The notes under the pieces are model-generated. The model was given only the letters and a program-made list of their open reading frames with translations. It did no database searches and was not told the DNA's origin. 64,000 nucleotides of DNA, taken from an uncultured Alphaproteobacteria bacterium (lineage in GTDB: Bacteria; Pseudomonadota; Alphaproteobacteria; Rhodobacterales; Rhodobacteraceae). Of this stretch, positions 1-7,329 are shown one piece after another. Each line of letters opens with the position of its first letter. The stretch's first letter is position 1. A program made the translations under genes and the position numbers. The stretch is from positions 17,333 through 81,332 of the forward strand of contig CACHMT010000006.1 in NCBI GenBank assembly GCA_902581005.1, in the 5' to 3' direction.

Positions 1-448
1 TAAGAGCTAAGATATCTTGAAAAATTAACAATGATATAGCTAGTCTGCCGTGAAAGGTTGTTAGTTCATTTCGATTTTCGAGAGCCTTTGAAGCTATGAT
101 GGTGCTGGAGAAGGTAAAAGCTAAACAAATGAGCACTTTAATTTCTACGCTTACACCAAGATTAAGAAGTAGAAGAAAAACAAAAAAAACGGCCGTAGAG
201 TGCATCAAGAATACTAAAAATAGTGAGGTATTTAGCAGTGATGAGGGTTTGATTTTCAAACCAATTGAAAATAAAAGGAGTTCCACGCCAATCTCTGATG
301 GTATGTCTAATAAAGATTGTCCGCTTCCATCATAAAGTGAGAACAAGTAACCTGATAGAATAAAGCCTACTATTGTTGGGATAAATATTAACCTGCACAA
401 ATAGCCAGCAAAAAGTGCACCCGCCATCCATAACAGTATTGTTTCCAA
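1..448 (-). CDS. CPA2-family (KefB-type) cation/proton antiporter, N-terminal part
   Basis: This gene reads leftward and runs off the window edge, so only about 149 residues are visible. The start is a TTG at 448. An in-frame TAA lies two codons upstream, and an AAGGGA ribosome-binding site sits six bases before the TTG, so no longer start is possible. The product is strongly hydrophobic and shows the Na+/H+ exchanger fold of monovalent cation:proton antiporter-2 proteins. It has a GVELLLFSIGLKIKPSSL segment near residue 60, then FTFSSTIIASKALENRNEL and LLIFQDILAL, which match the conserved SST...FQD stretch of KefB/KefC. The expected role is K+ or Na+ exchange for protons at the inner membrane. 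The C-terminal TrkA-N regulatory domain, if present, lies outside the window. Confidence 0.82.
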   Translation of the reverse strand, partial: METILLWMAGALFAGYLCRLIFIPTIVGFILSGYLFSLYDGSGQSLLDIPSEIGVELLLFSIGLKIKPSSLLNTSLFLVFLMHSTAVFFVFLLLLNLGVSVEIKVLICLAFTFSSTIIASKALENRNELTTFHGRLAISLLIFQDILAL

Positions 449-538
449 GTTTTATCCCTTATTTAATTTATTTAAGATTAGTTTTAAAAGACACTCCGTC
501 AAATTAGTTTCCTTGATATTGGTTTAAAAGCTTTCTTC

Positions 539-1453
539 CTACTGTAGTTTTTCATCTTTATGGCTTTTATGCTTTAGAATGCCCGAAGCCAAGAATACAC
601 CAATGGCAACCAAAAAAATTCCAATCATCTTGATTGCAGGTACAGTCTCTTCTAAAAACATAATTCCCCCCAGCATTGCAAGTATTGGTGTTAATGCACC
701 GAACGCGCCCATCTCTGATGCTCCAATTAATCGAACCCCATAGTTGAAAAGAATGGTAGCTAAAATACCGATTATTAAACTTTGAATAACTATAGTTATG
801 CCTATATCAAATGCAGATACATCATTGAAGTTTACTCTTCCTGTGAGGAGTAATATAGGGGTAATAAATAGAGTGCCCCAAAACAAACCTATTACAAGAC
901 CGTGAAGGGGAGTAAGCCCACTTTGCCGAAAAATAACTGAATAGACAGCAAATAATCCCGACCCAACAAGAAAAAGAATATGGCCCCTCCAAACTCCTTC
1001 GTCAGAATGAAATAAAATTTGCCATAAGCCAACTAATAGTGCCCCAACCAGTATAACAAACAATCCAGTTCGACGTATTTGGTCAAACTTTTCGCCTAAA
1101 ATCAAAAAAGCAGCCAACGCGGTCCAAAAAGGTAGCATACCAGGAGCAAGCACCCCACCATCGGACGCTGGTGCAAAAGATAGTCCACTTGAAACAATGT
1201 ATGGGAAAATAGCGCTAGCACCAATCATCAACATTCCAGCTTTAAACCAAGACAGACCTCTGGGGATCAAATCATATTTGATCATAAAAGGTGCCATGAT
1301 CAAGGTGCTCGGTACTAATCTCAAAAATAAAACCTCCTCGACTGTAAAGTTAGTGCTTACAGAAAATCTGGTAGCAACTATAAAAACAGCCCAGATAGAA
1401 ACTGTCATTAAAGCAACAATAATTCCTAAATATCGATGATCTAAATTAAGCAT
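539..1453 (-). CDS. DMT-superfamily (EamA) transporter
   Basis: This is a 304-residue integral membrane protein with about ten hydrophobic segments and two EamA repeats, the usual size and layout of drug/metabolite exporters. The N-terminal repeat includes LRLVPSTLIMAPFM. The C-terminal repeat includes GASEMGAFGALTPILAMLGG followed by FLEE, a signature commonly seen at the end of the family. The substrate cannot be read from sequence. It is transcribed divergently from the GFA-domain gene, with about 115 bases between them. It is one of four DMT transporters in the window. Confidence 0.85.
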   Translation of the reverse strand: MLNLDHRYLGIIVALMTVSIWAVFIVATRFSVSTNFTVEEVLFLRLVPSTLIMAPFMIKYDLIPRGLSWFKAGMLMIGASAIFPYIVSSGLSFAPASDGGVLAPGMLPFWTALAAFLILGEKFDQIRRTGLFVILVGALLVGLWQILFHSDEGVWRGHILFLVGSGLFAVYSVIFRQSGLTPLHGLVIGLFWGTLFITPILLLTGRVNFNDVSAFDIGITIVIQSLIIGILATILFNYGVRLIGASEMGAFGALTPILAMLGGIMFLEETVPAIKMIGIFLVAIGVFLASGILKHKSHKDEKLQ

Positions 1454-1567
1454 GAGTTATTTCTATATGTATTCAGCGATCTTTCTAGGTTTATTTTTAA
1501 AATTAGTTATACTTGTGTGTTTAAAGGCTCCATACTCTGAAGAATTTGAGGATTAGAAAGGTGCTAA

Positions 1568-1984
1568 ATGAATATAGATGGGACATCTCTATGTGGGCAA
1601 ATTAAGTTTGAAGCGAATGTTGACCCAGAGGCAACAACAATTTGTCACTGTACGGATTGCCAAATAAATTCTGGTACTGCATTTGGTTATGTCGTTGGTG
1701 CTATTAATGATAGCTTCAATCTTTTAAAAGGAGAATTGAGCTTTTATATCAAATTAGCAGATAGTGGTGCAAAACGTGAATTGGCATTTTGTGGAAAGTG
1801 TGGAACAAGAATTTATGCTAAACCTGAAAATGGAAAATCTGGTTTTTTTGGGTTGAGAGTCGGGACAATTAGACAAAGAAAGGGTCTCCATCCCAAGAGA
1901 CAAGCATGGAAAAAATCTTGTTTGGATTGGGTGGACTGTATCGAAACAGATCAGACATTTGATACGCAGCCAAAAATAAAGTAA
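1568..1984 (+). CDS. GFA/CENP-V domain zinc-binding protein
   Basis: This 138-residue protein matches the GFA (glutathione-dependent formaldehyde-activating enzyme) fold. Cys9 begins the domain. A CHCTDCQ motif provides Cys26, Cys28 and Cys31, and a CGKCG motif provides Cys75 and Cys78; together these form the family's zinc-binding set. Most bacterial members have no demonstrated substrate, and the formaldehyde-activation label should not be taken as its function. A purine-rich AGAAAGG site sits about seven bases upstream of the ATG. The DUF1330 gene follows 29 bases downstream, so the two may be co-transcribed. Confidence 0.8.
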   Translation: MNIDGTSLCGQIKFEANVDPEATTICHCTDCQINSGTAFGYVVGAINDSFNLLKGELSFYIKLADSGAKRELAFCGKCGTRIYAKPENGKSGFFGLRVGTIRQRKGLHPKRQAWKKSCLDWVDCIETDQTFDTQPKIK

Positions 1985-2013
1985 AAGAAATATGAGAATA
2001 CTGAGGTTGAACT

Positions 2014-2304
2014 ATGAAAAAAGGCTATCTTATTGGACAGATAACAATTACGGATCCAAAAAAATATCAACAATACGCCTCCGAAACAGAAAACATAATA
2101 AAAAGTTTTGGGGGTAGGTACCTAATAAGAGGTGGCGATCAAATTATTGCCGAAGGAACTCCTCAGGGTAATCGTGATGTAGTAGTTGAATTTGATACTT
2201 TAGAAAAAGCAAAGCAATTCTATGAGTCAGAAGAGTACGCAAAAATAATTGATATTCGCAAAGAAAACTCAACAGGATATATTCTCATGGTCGAGGGGTA
2301 TTAA
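2014..2304 (+). CDS. DUF1330 family protein
   Basis: This 96-residue protein has the ferredoxin-like dimeric alpha/beta barrel pattern of DUF1330. It starts with GYLIGQITITDPKKYQQYA, then has GGRYLIRGG near residue 35, VVEFDTLEKAKQFYESEEY near residue 60 and a terminal GYILMVEG. DUF1330 proteins are small cytoplasmic proteins without an established reaction. It follows the GFA gene in the same direction with a short gap. It is clearly different in sequence from the DUF1330-like gene in the tRNA-Gln island. Confidence 0.82.
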   Translation: MKKGYLIGQITITDPKKYQQYASETENIIKSFGGRYLIRGGDQIIAEGTPQGNRDVVVEFDTLEKAKQFYESEEYAKIIDIRKENSTGYILMVEGY

Positions 2305-2374
2305 TTTTAAATATATTGCTAAATTTTTTTAAATAGTCCATTAGTTGGACTGTTTTCAATTTATAGCATCAATT

Positions 2375-3232
2375 ATGACTACTTCATCAAAAAAAGGAAT
2401 AATCACTCTGATTATAGCAACATTCTTTCTTGCATTGATGGATGGTATGTCGCGTCATATGGCCGAACTTTATGATGTATTAAACATAAATATGTTCCGA
2501 TTTTGGATAATTGGAAGCTTTGTGATTTTAGTCAGCTTTAGAGGCCGAGGTGTTTTACGGTCAATTTTAAAGACAAAGCAGCCAGTTGCCCAGGTTTCTA
2601 GAGGCCTTTTATTCATTTCGTCTTTATTAATGGCTATCTACTCATATACCCAAGTTGGATTAATAGTAACACACGCGCTAATGGCGGTTTTTCCTCTCCT
2701 GACAGTGCTGTTGTCTGGGCTATTTTTAGAAGAGAAAATAACAAGAATAAAAATAGTAGCGGTCGGGGTAGGATTTATAGGAGTAACTATCATTATTAAT
2801 CCAATAAATCTTGAATTCTCTTTTGTATCTGTCTTGCCTTTGATCTCTGCAGTTACCTTTGCAATTTATGCAGTGCTTACAAGAAAGGTAGCTTCTACTG
2901 ATAATACTGAAACCAGTTTTTTCTGGGTATCTCTAGTCTCCGCAATTGCGATCACCATTCCCAGCCCTTTATTTTATAAGCCGATACAATTCTCTGATTT
3001 ATACTTTCTAATTTTGTTATGTACGTTTAGCTTAGTAGGCCACTTTTTGCTTACCAACGCTTATCGCCATGCAGAAGCTAGTGTGTTGCAACCATTTTCA
3101 TATTTTCATCTTTTCTTTGCATCTATAGTAGGAATTATATTTTTCCAGGACCCTCTAACGATCTCAACCGTTGCTGGGGGTGGTTTAATTGTTTTTGGTG
3201 GGATTTTGATTTCTAGAAAAAGTAAATTGTGA
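2375..3232 (+). CDS. DMT-superfamily (EamA) transporter
   Basis: This protein of about 285 residues has ten predicted membrane helices in two EamA repeats. The ATG at 2375 gives the N-terminus MTTSSKKGIITLIIATFFLA, which starts directly before the first helix as in relatives. A TTG at 2345 is possible but adds ten residues with no family match. Repeat 1 contains QVSRGLLFISSLLMAIYSYT and ALMAVFPLLTVLLSGLFLEE. Repeat 2 contains GHFLLTNAYRHAEASVLQPF, which matches the RhaT/SAM-transporter-like branch of the family. The substrate is unknown. Confidence 0.82.
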   Translation: MTTSSKKGIITLIIATFFLALMDGMSRHMAELYDVLNINMFRFWIIGSFVILVSFRGRGVLRSILKTKQPVAQVSRGLLFISSLLMAIYSYTQVGLIVTHALMAVFPLLTVLLSGLFLEEKITRIKIVAVGVGFIGVTIIINPINLEFSFVSVLPLISAVTFAIYAVLTRKVASTDNTETSFFWVSLVSAIAITIPSPLFYKPIQFSDLYFLILLCTFSLVGHFLLTNAYRHAEASVLQPFSYFHLFFASIVGIIFFQDPLTISTVAGGGLIVFGGILISRKSKL

Positions 3233-3332
3233 ATCAGGAAATATGTTTAAGGGATTTCAGTTTGTTTTACATTCATGTATCTTGGGGAAATGGAATTTAA
3301 TTTAAACCTGAAAAAAAATGAAAATATAAAAA

Positions 3333-4280
3333 ATGGTTATGTGGGATTATAAAGATACAGAACTACCCTTCAATACAACTGATCGTTCATCTCATATGAA
3401 AGATATGGGTGGTGAGGGCTGGGAGTTAGTTTCTGTTTCTCCAAATCCCGAAAGCAGATGTCACGTATTCTTTTGGAAACGTCCTCAAAATCTTGATATT
3501 GAAAATGGAAAAGATTTGTTGCAACCTAAAGTAAAGAAATCTGAGGATCAAAATGTCCCATTAGAGGCAGAAAAGGTTTCTACCAACGGCCTTATTTCTT
3601 CCCCTATTTATAAATCTAATCGAGAAATATCTATTCATGAATATGAAGAATTTCCTGATCCACAAGTGGTTATGATTGTTAAGTATCGACCAAAGGATGG
3701 ATGTTTTGATCAGTTCAGAACTGAACTTTATTCTAGAGAATACCCAAATGTTATTACACGTCACATGGGCTTCAATAAAAAAAACGAATTTGTTTGTGTA
3801 AGTTTTATGGAGAGTATTGATGCTGCTCTCGATTTAGAAGGAGTCGGTACCAGCTGGTTGGACTCTGTAGATCACCTTTTAATTAAATATCCTAATGGAA
3901 GTCGTACCGAGTCTTTTTCTGGACCTGTTTGGGGGTGGTTCCCAAACTATCAAAACTTGAGTAGGTTCAGTGCCGAGGCGAAAGCGTTCACTGTATTAGT
4001 GATAAAGATGAAAGATAGTTTTGTTCAAGAAGTAAAAGATATTGCTCTTCACCCGTCAATGTTACCAAGCAACCTTTTTTCTTGTGTTGCTCAGTATAAA
4101 GATACTGATAACACATATATCTATATAGGGATGGATACGGTAGAAAATAAACAAGACGCCAACACATACTATTCTAGTGGTTGTAGTAAACCCATTACTT
4201 CTTTAATTGTCCCTGAAAAGTCTTTGGAATTTTTTAGTGACGCTGAGGATTTTGTTTGGGTAAATTCTAAGTATTTTTAA
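3333..4280 (+). CDS. Two-domain protein with a DUF4177-like N-terminus, function unknown
   Basis: This 315-residue soluble protein has no signal peptide or membrane segment. Residues 1-50 (MWDYKDTELPF, then DMGGEGWELVSVSP and FFWKRP) match the DUF4177 pattern of a short strand, the GxEGWELVSV motif and a terminal KRP. A charged linker of about 50 residues follows. From about residue 108 there is one unit of alternating strands and helices (VVMIVKYRPKDGCFDQFRTE), and a second from about residue 220 (AFTVLVIKMKDSFVQEV). The layout suggests one or two dimeric alpha/beta-barrel (ABM-like) modules. I do not recognise the full architecture and assign no reaction. The AT-rich upstream region has a weak ribosome-binding site. 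Confidence 0.6.
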   Translation: MVMWDYKDTELPFNTTDRSSHMKDMGGEGWELVSVSPNPESRCHVFFWKRPQNLDIENGKDLLQPKVKKSEDQNVPLEAEKVSTNGLISSPIYKSNREISIHEYEEFPDPQVVMIVKYRPKDGCFDQFRTELYSREYPNVITRHMGFNKKNEFVCVSFMESIDAALDLEGVGTSWLDSVDHLLIKYPNGSRTESFSGPVWGWFPNYQNLSRFSAEAKAFTVLVIKMKDSFVQEVKDIALHPSMLPSNLFSCVAQYKDTDNTYIYIGMDTVENKQDANTYYSSGCSKPITSLIVPEKSLEFFSDAEDFVWVNSKYF

Positions 4281-4414
4281 CTCAAGAAACGTTTTCATTT
4301 TAATTTTAACTTATGAAGATCATTTACATTATCCGTTAAAAATTTTTTGAAAGATTAAGAGTTAAAAAAATAATTTACGCGGAAGAATTTTTTTATTTCT
4401 TTTTTTTAAAAATT

Positions 4415-4689
4415 TTGTATACATGCGCTTGCGCACGTGTCTCTAACCCCTGAAAGTTTCAGATAATGGTTATGCAACGGCGTGAATGTTTTTAATTCGG
4501 GGCGGGCTTTGTTCGATGCTTGCTGCATAAAGTCCCATCCGCCTAGTTTTGAGAGGGTTTGCGTTATTAAATAACGTTGTATGCCATAACCGGTGACATT
4601 AACATTGGAGCATTTGACGTTTAAGCCTTTTATCGCGAGCTTTTTCTTTATCGTACGTTGGCCTATGCCAATCATTAAGGGAGAAAGAA
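4415..4689 (+). promoter_or_regulatory. Structured 5' leader of the polyamine operon, candidate speF-type element
   Basis: The 409-base gap upstream of the SpeD-like gene is visibly richer in G and C than its surroundings. It contains many complementary blocks. A hairpin CTGAA/TTCAG lies at 4450-4462. A long-range helix joins GGTTATG-CAACG (4468-4479) to CGTTG (4575-4579) and CATAACC (4585-4591), with a five-base bulge. An internal hairpin joins GGGCTTT (4504-4510) to AAAGTCC (4529-4535), extended by ATGC/GCAT. GGCGG (4501-4505) can also pair with CCGCC (4539-4543), and TTATGCA (4470-4476) with TGCATAA (4524-4530). A last hairpin TTGGC/GCCAA (4658-4671) sits directly before the AAGGGAG site of the first gene. 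Position and size resemble the Rfam speF leader of alphaproteobacterial ornithine decarboxylase genes, but that identity is inference. Confidence 0.6.
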
Positions 4690-5142
4690 ATGACGACACA
4701 AAATGAAACTAATTTGGCGCGAGCACCATGGGGTCAGCATTTAGTATTAGACTTTAATGGTTGTCCCAAAGAGTTACTAGAAGATAAAGAAAATATACTG
4801 AATTGGAGTAAAGAGCTAGTACATGCTATTGACATGGTAGCTTACGGTGACCCAGTAATTGAGCATTTCGCCACGCATTCCCATGAGGCCGCAGGCTATA
4901 CTTTACTTCAGATGATTGAAACTTCCAATATTGCTGCACATTTCGCTGAAAATATCGGACAGGTATATATCGATGTTTTTTCTTGTAAAGCATTTGACGT
5001 CGAAGCTGCACTTGGAATTTGTAAAAAATATTTCAAACCTACTCAAGCCAATATACATAATATCGACAGGGGATTCCATCAGGCAAATCAGGCTCGTGTA
5101 AAAAATTTTACCAAGGAGGGACGAAATGCGTGCGCGGCGTAA
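4690..5142 (+). CDS. AdoMet-decarboxylase-like pyruvoyl-enzyme paralog; possible ornithine/arginine decarboxylase
   Basis: This 150-residue protein belongs to the SpeD/SpeH fold. Aligned to the canonical SpeD encoded at 6039-6446, Ser79, His84 and Cys99 fall exactly on its Ser78, His83 and Cys98. These correspond to the autocleavage and catalytic Ser63/His68/Cys83 of the Thermotoga enzyme. The neighbouring residues differ: the canonical ESHISIHTWPE becomes TSNIAAHFAEN, so cleavage would fall between Thr78 and Ser79. An extra N-terminal stretch (WGQHLVLDFNGCP) is also distinctive. SpeD homologues that act as pyruvoyl-dependent ornithine or arginine decarboxylases have been described. A putrescine-forming role here would complete the pathway with the next two genes, but it is inference. 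The ATG has an AAGGGAG site six bases upstream. Confidence 0.75.
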   Translation: MTTQNETNLARAPWGQHLVLDFNGCPKELLEDKENILNWSKELVHAIDMVAYGDPVIEHFATHSHEAAGYTLLQMIETSNIAAHFAENIGQVYIDVFSCKAFDVEAALGICKKYFKPTQANIHNIDRGFHQANQARVKNFTKEGRNACAA

Positions 5143-6037
5143 TTTCATAGAAGATGTTGAAAGCATTTATACCCTTAAAGGAAGCAAGGCATTTCAGGGT
5201 TTTGAAATCAATAGAACCTTATTTGAGGGAAAGAGCGAATATCAAGATATTGCAATTTACGAGAACGATACACTTGGTCGTGTGCTAGCCATTGATGGTA
5301 TAATTCAGATCACAGAATGTGATGAATTCGTTTATCAAGAGATGATGACGCATGTACCCCTTTTTTCACATGAAAAACCAGAGCATATTCTAATTATTGG
5401 CGGTGGTGATGGTGGGATTTTACGCGAGGTTCTTCGTCATAAAGGCATAAAAAGAGTTGTCATGGCAGAAATTGATCAGATGGTAATTGATGCCTGTGTG
5501 GAATATATACCTAGCGTTAATAATGGAGGTGAAGTTTACCAAGATACTAGAGTGCAACTAATAGTTGGCGATGCTTTTGCGTATGTGAAAGAAACAGATT
5601 TAAAGTTCGATGTGGTTATAATTGACTCAACTGATCCTGTAGGCCCTGGGGAGAAATTATTTAGCCATGAATTTTATAAAAACTTAGTTGAAATTCTTAA
5701 GGAAAATGCTGTGGTTTCTACCCAAGGAGGTGTGCCGCAATTCCAATCAGGTGAGGTTGGAAGTACTCTATCTTGCCTTGAGAAGGCAGGATTGAGCGCT
5801 AGTTGTTATATCGCTGCGATCCCAACGTATTATGGCGGATACATGACGCTGGGATTTGGAGTTCTCAACTCCACTTGGTCACTACCCCTTTTAGAAACAG
5901 TTAACAAACGTTTTAAAAGAGCATGTTTTAAAACTAGACATTACAGTCCAGAAATGCATTTGGCATCTTTTGTTCTTCCTCCCTGGATCCAAGATGACAT
6001 TAATAAAAGATCCAAGAAAGAAGAGGAGGCAGGATAA
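5126..6037 (+). CDS. speE: Spermidine synthase (polyamine aminopropyltransferase)
   Basis: This 303-residue cytoplasmic enzyme transfers the aminopropyl group of decarboxylated AdoMet to putrescine. It has the Rossmann-like methyltransferase fold: the IIGGGDGGILREVLRH glycine loop near residue 90, the EIDQMVIDACVEYIPS acidic strand near residue 115, GDAFAYV near residue 150 and DSTDPVGPG near residue 168 holding the catalytic Asp. The gatekeeper region GGVPQFQ and IPTYYGGYMTLGFG follow. The start overlaps the end of the SpeD-like gene by 17 bases, with an AAGGAGG site just before the ATG, so the genes are translationally linked. The C-terminal tail carries the ribosome-binding site of speD. 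Confidence 0.95.
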   Translation: MRARRNFIEDVESIYTLKGSKAFQGFEINRTLFEGKSEYQDIAIYENDTLGRVLAIDGIIQITECDEFVYQEMMTHVPLFSHEKPEHILIIGGGDGGILREVLRHKGIKRVVMAEIDQMVIDACVEYIPSVNNGGEVYQDTRVQLIVGDAFAYVKETDLKFDVVIIDSTDPVGPGEKLFSHEFYKNLVEILKENAVVSTQGGVPQFQSGEVGSTLSCLEKAGLSASCYIAAIPTYYGGYMTLGFGVLNSTWSLPLLETVNKRFKRACFKTRHYSPEMHLASFVLPPWIQDDINKRSKKEEEAG

Positions 6038-6038
6038 A

Positions 6039-6446
6039 ATGAACCATCTCGATAGCGATTATTTCGTAACATGTTCAAAAACAGGCGATCAATTTGCAGG
6101 AAGGCATATACTTGCTGATTTATGGGACGTGGAACGAATGGGTGACTTAGATTTTATAAAAGAAGCAATAGAAGAAAGTGCTCGCAAGGCTGGTGCGACC
6201 ATTCTGCATTCCTACTATCATCCTTTTGGTGAAGAAATGGGCGTAAGCGGTGTAACAGTTTTATCTGAAAGTCACATAAGTATACATACTTGGCCAGAAC
6301 GTAATTTTGCTTCACTTGATATTTTCATGTGTGGGAATTGTGATCCACAGGATGCATTGGATTATTTAAAAAAGATATTGAGCCCATCGTCAGTTAATCA
6401 AAGCCTGAACCGTCGAGGAGTGATCCCTGTGATTGCGCAAATGTAA
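6039..6446 (+). CDS. speD: S-adenosylmethionine decarboxylase proenzyme, class 1B
   Basis: This 135-residue proenzyme matches the length of class 1B SpeH-type enzymes. The autoprocessing motif SESHISIHTWPE places cleavage between Glu77 and Ser78, and Ser78 becomes the pyruvoyl group. His83 and Cys98 are the other catalytic residues. The product is decarboxylated AdoMet, the aminopropyl donor for spermidine synthase. The ATG at 6039 lies one base after the speE stop, with AGGAGG at 6023-6028 inside the speE end. An upstream in-frame ATG at 5970 would add 23 residues overlapping speE with no family match. Confidence 0.95.
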   Translation: MNHLDSDYFVTCSKTGDQFAGRHILADLWDVERMGDLDFIKEAIEESARKAGATILHSYYHPFGEEMGVSGVTVLSESHISIHTWPERNFASLDIFMCGNCDPQDALDYLKKILSPSSVNQSLNRRGVIPVIAQM

Positions 6447-6610
6447 GTAAAATTTCAGGTTTGCACCTCATAATAGGTAAACAATCATTGATCAGATATA
6501 CATGGGATAGACACTGTAAGATTGGCACATAATAATTGAAATAAATATAAACTTTTTATTAGTATTCAAATAAATGCCATGCTTCTTATTGTGCATAATT
6601 TTCAGGGAAA

Positions 6611-6645
6611 TCACAAAAACTGTTGTCAAAAGTGTTGTCAAAAAA
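6611..6645 (+). repeat. Arm-type repeat copy 1 (GTTGTCAAAA direct repeat)
   Basis: This copy has ACTGTTGTCAAAA followed by GTGTTGTCAAAA, preceded by TCAC. The upstream ATGCTTCTTAT and CAG blocks (from about 6578) resemble the two full copies at 10143 and 11149, but no tRNA-Gln fragment remains here. The bases after it (ATATCTT) match copy 4, and both copies precede a DUF1330-like gene. Two close direct repeats next to an attachment core fit recombinase arm sites, by inference. Confidence 0.7.
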
Positions 6646-6699
6646 TATCTTTTTAAAATACGACGAAGAATAAAAAATTACTTTTAATGGAGAATGAAT

Positions 6700-7092
6700 T
6701 TGGCTGATCTACCTAATGTCAATATCGAAGAAATAGAAAAATTTAAAGAGATTGCTGGAACTTCAAAAGATTGTTCAATTATCATGTTGAATCTTAATGA
6801 GTACACCGCAGAAGCTGAGTTTCCAAATGGCAAACTTTATAAAGACTACATGGAAATATTGAATATTCTTCTAGCTGAGGTTGGAGGCAAAGTTTTGTGG
6901 CAAACAGAGGCATCAGCTACACTTATCGGCAATCAGAAAATTCATGAAGCTTTAGGGATCTGGTATCCCAGTCATCAGTCTTTTCTGGATTTGATGACCG
7001 CACCATCATCCGAGAAAAACATGAAATTAAGAAGTCTAGCTGTGAAAAAGGCTGACTTACACAAATGTAGCGATTATACAGCTAAGTTATAA
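6700..7092 (+). CDS. DUF1330-like small protein, island cargo
   Basis: This protein of about 130 residues has the DUF1330-like alpha/beta pattern in its second half: YKDYMEILNILLAEVGGKVL, then LGIWYPSHQSFLDLM and LRSLAVKKADLHKC. The function is unknown. I place the start at TTG 6700 because GGAGA (6689-6693) is correctly spaced for it but directly abuts the ATG at 6694. The decayed sister copy has an ATG at the aligned position. The gene lies between arm-type repeat copies 1 and 2. A broken near-identical paralog lies at 11376-11781. Confidence 0.65.
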   Translation: MADLPNVNIEEIEKFKEIAGTSKDCSIIMLNLNEYTAEAEFPNGKLYKDYMEILNILLAEVGGKVLWQTEASATLIGNQKIHEALGIWYPSHQSFLDLMTAPSSEKNMKLRSLAVKKADLHKCSDYTAKL

Positions 7093-7099
7093 AGATTAT

Positions 7100-7133
7100 T
7101 ACGAAAACTGTTGTCAAAAGTGTTGTCAAAAAA
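7100..7133 (+). repeat. Arm-type repeat copy 2 (GTTGTCAAAA direct repeat)
   Basis: TTACGAAAACTGTTGTCAAA is followed by AGTGTTGTCAAAAA, eight bases after the DUF1330-like stop codon. The flank AAACCAG resembles that of copy 3 at 10281-10314 rather than copies 1 and 4. This suggests two subtypes of element in the array. Confidence 0.7.
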
Positions 7134-7329
7134 CCAGGCTTAATGAAACAGCTTGAGCACTTTTGAGCAGACATTTTGCACCTAAAATGAAGTTAAAACA
7201 GCAGTGGAAAAATTTTGACGGTTTCAAGGCCATTAACGCTCAAGACGGTAGCTTCTTAAGTCATTAAAATTTATTTTGACAACGGCTAACACTCAAGTAA
7301 AAGGCAAAGATGATTTTGGAGAGAGATCA

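Noticed and set aside
96..335. A 79-codon plus-strand reading frame at the left edge
   Set aside because: It lies antisense to the KefB-type antiporter, whose translation on the minus strand matches the family throughout.
4415..4423. TGTATACA in the polyamine leader as a GntR-type operator
   Set aside because: A single eight-base palindrome in an AT-rich region is weak evidence, and no regulator gene is nearby.
4406..4699. A 97-codon reading frame on the minus strand in the speD leader
   Set aside because: It has no ribosome-binding site or family match and overlaps the dense RNA-pairing blocks and the start of the plus-strand gene.
4690..5142. The SpeD-like paralog as a dead pseudoenzyme lacking the cleavage serine
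   Set aside because: An ungapped comparison anchored on the His and Cys, 15 residues apart in both proteins, puts Ser79 on the catalytic Ser. The residue that changes is the preceding Glu (now Thr), so autocleavage remains possible.
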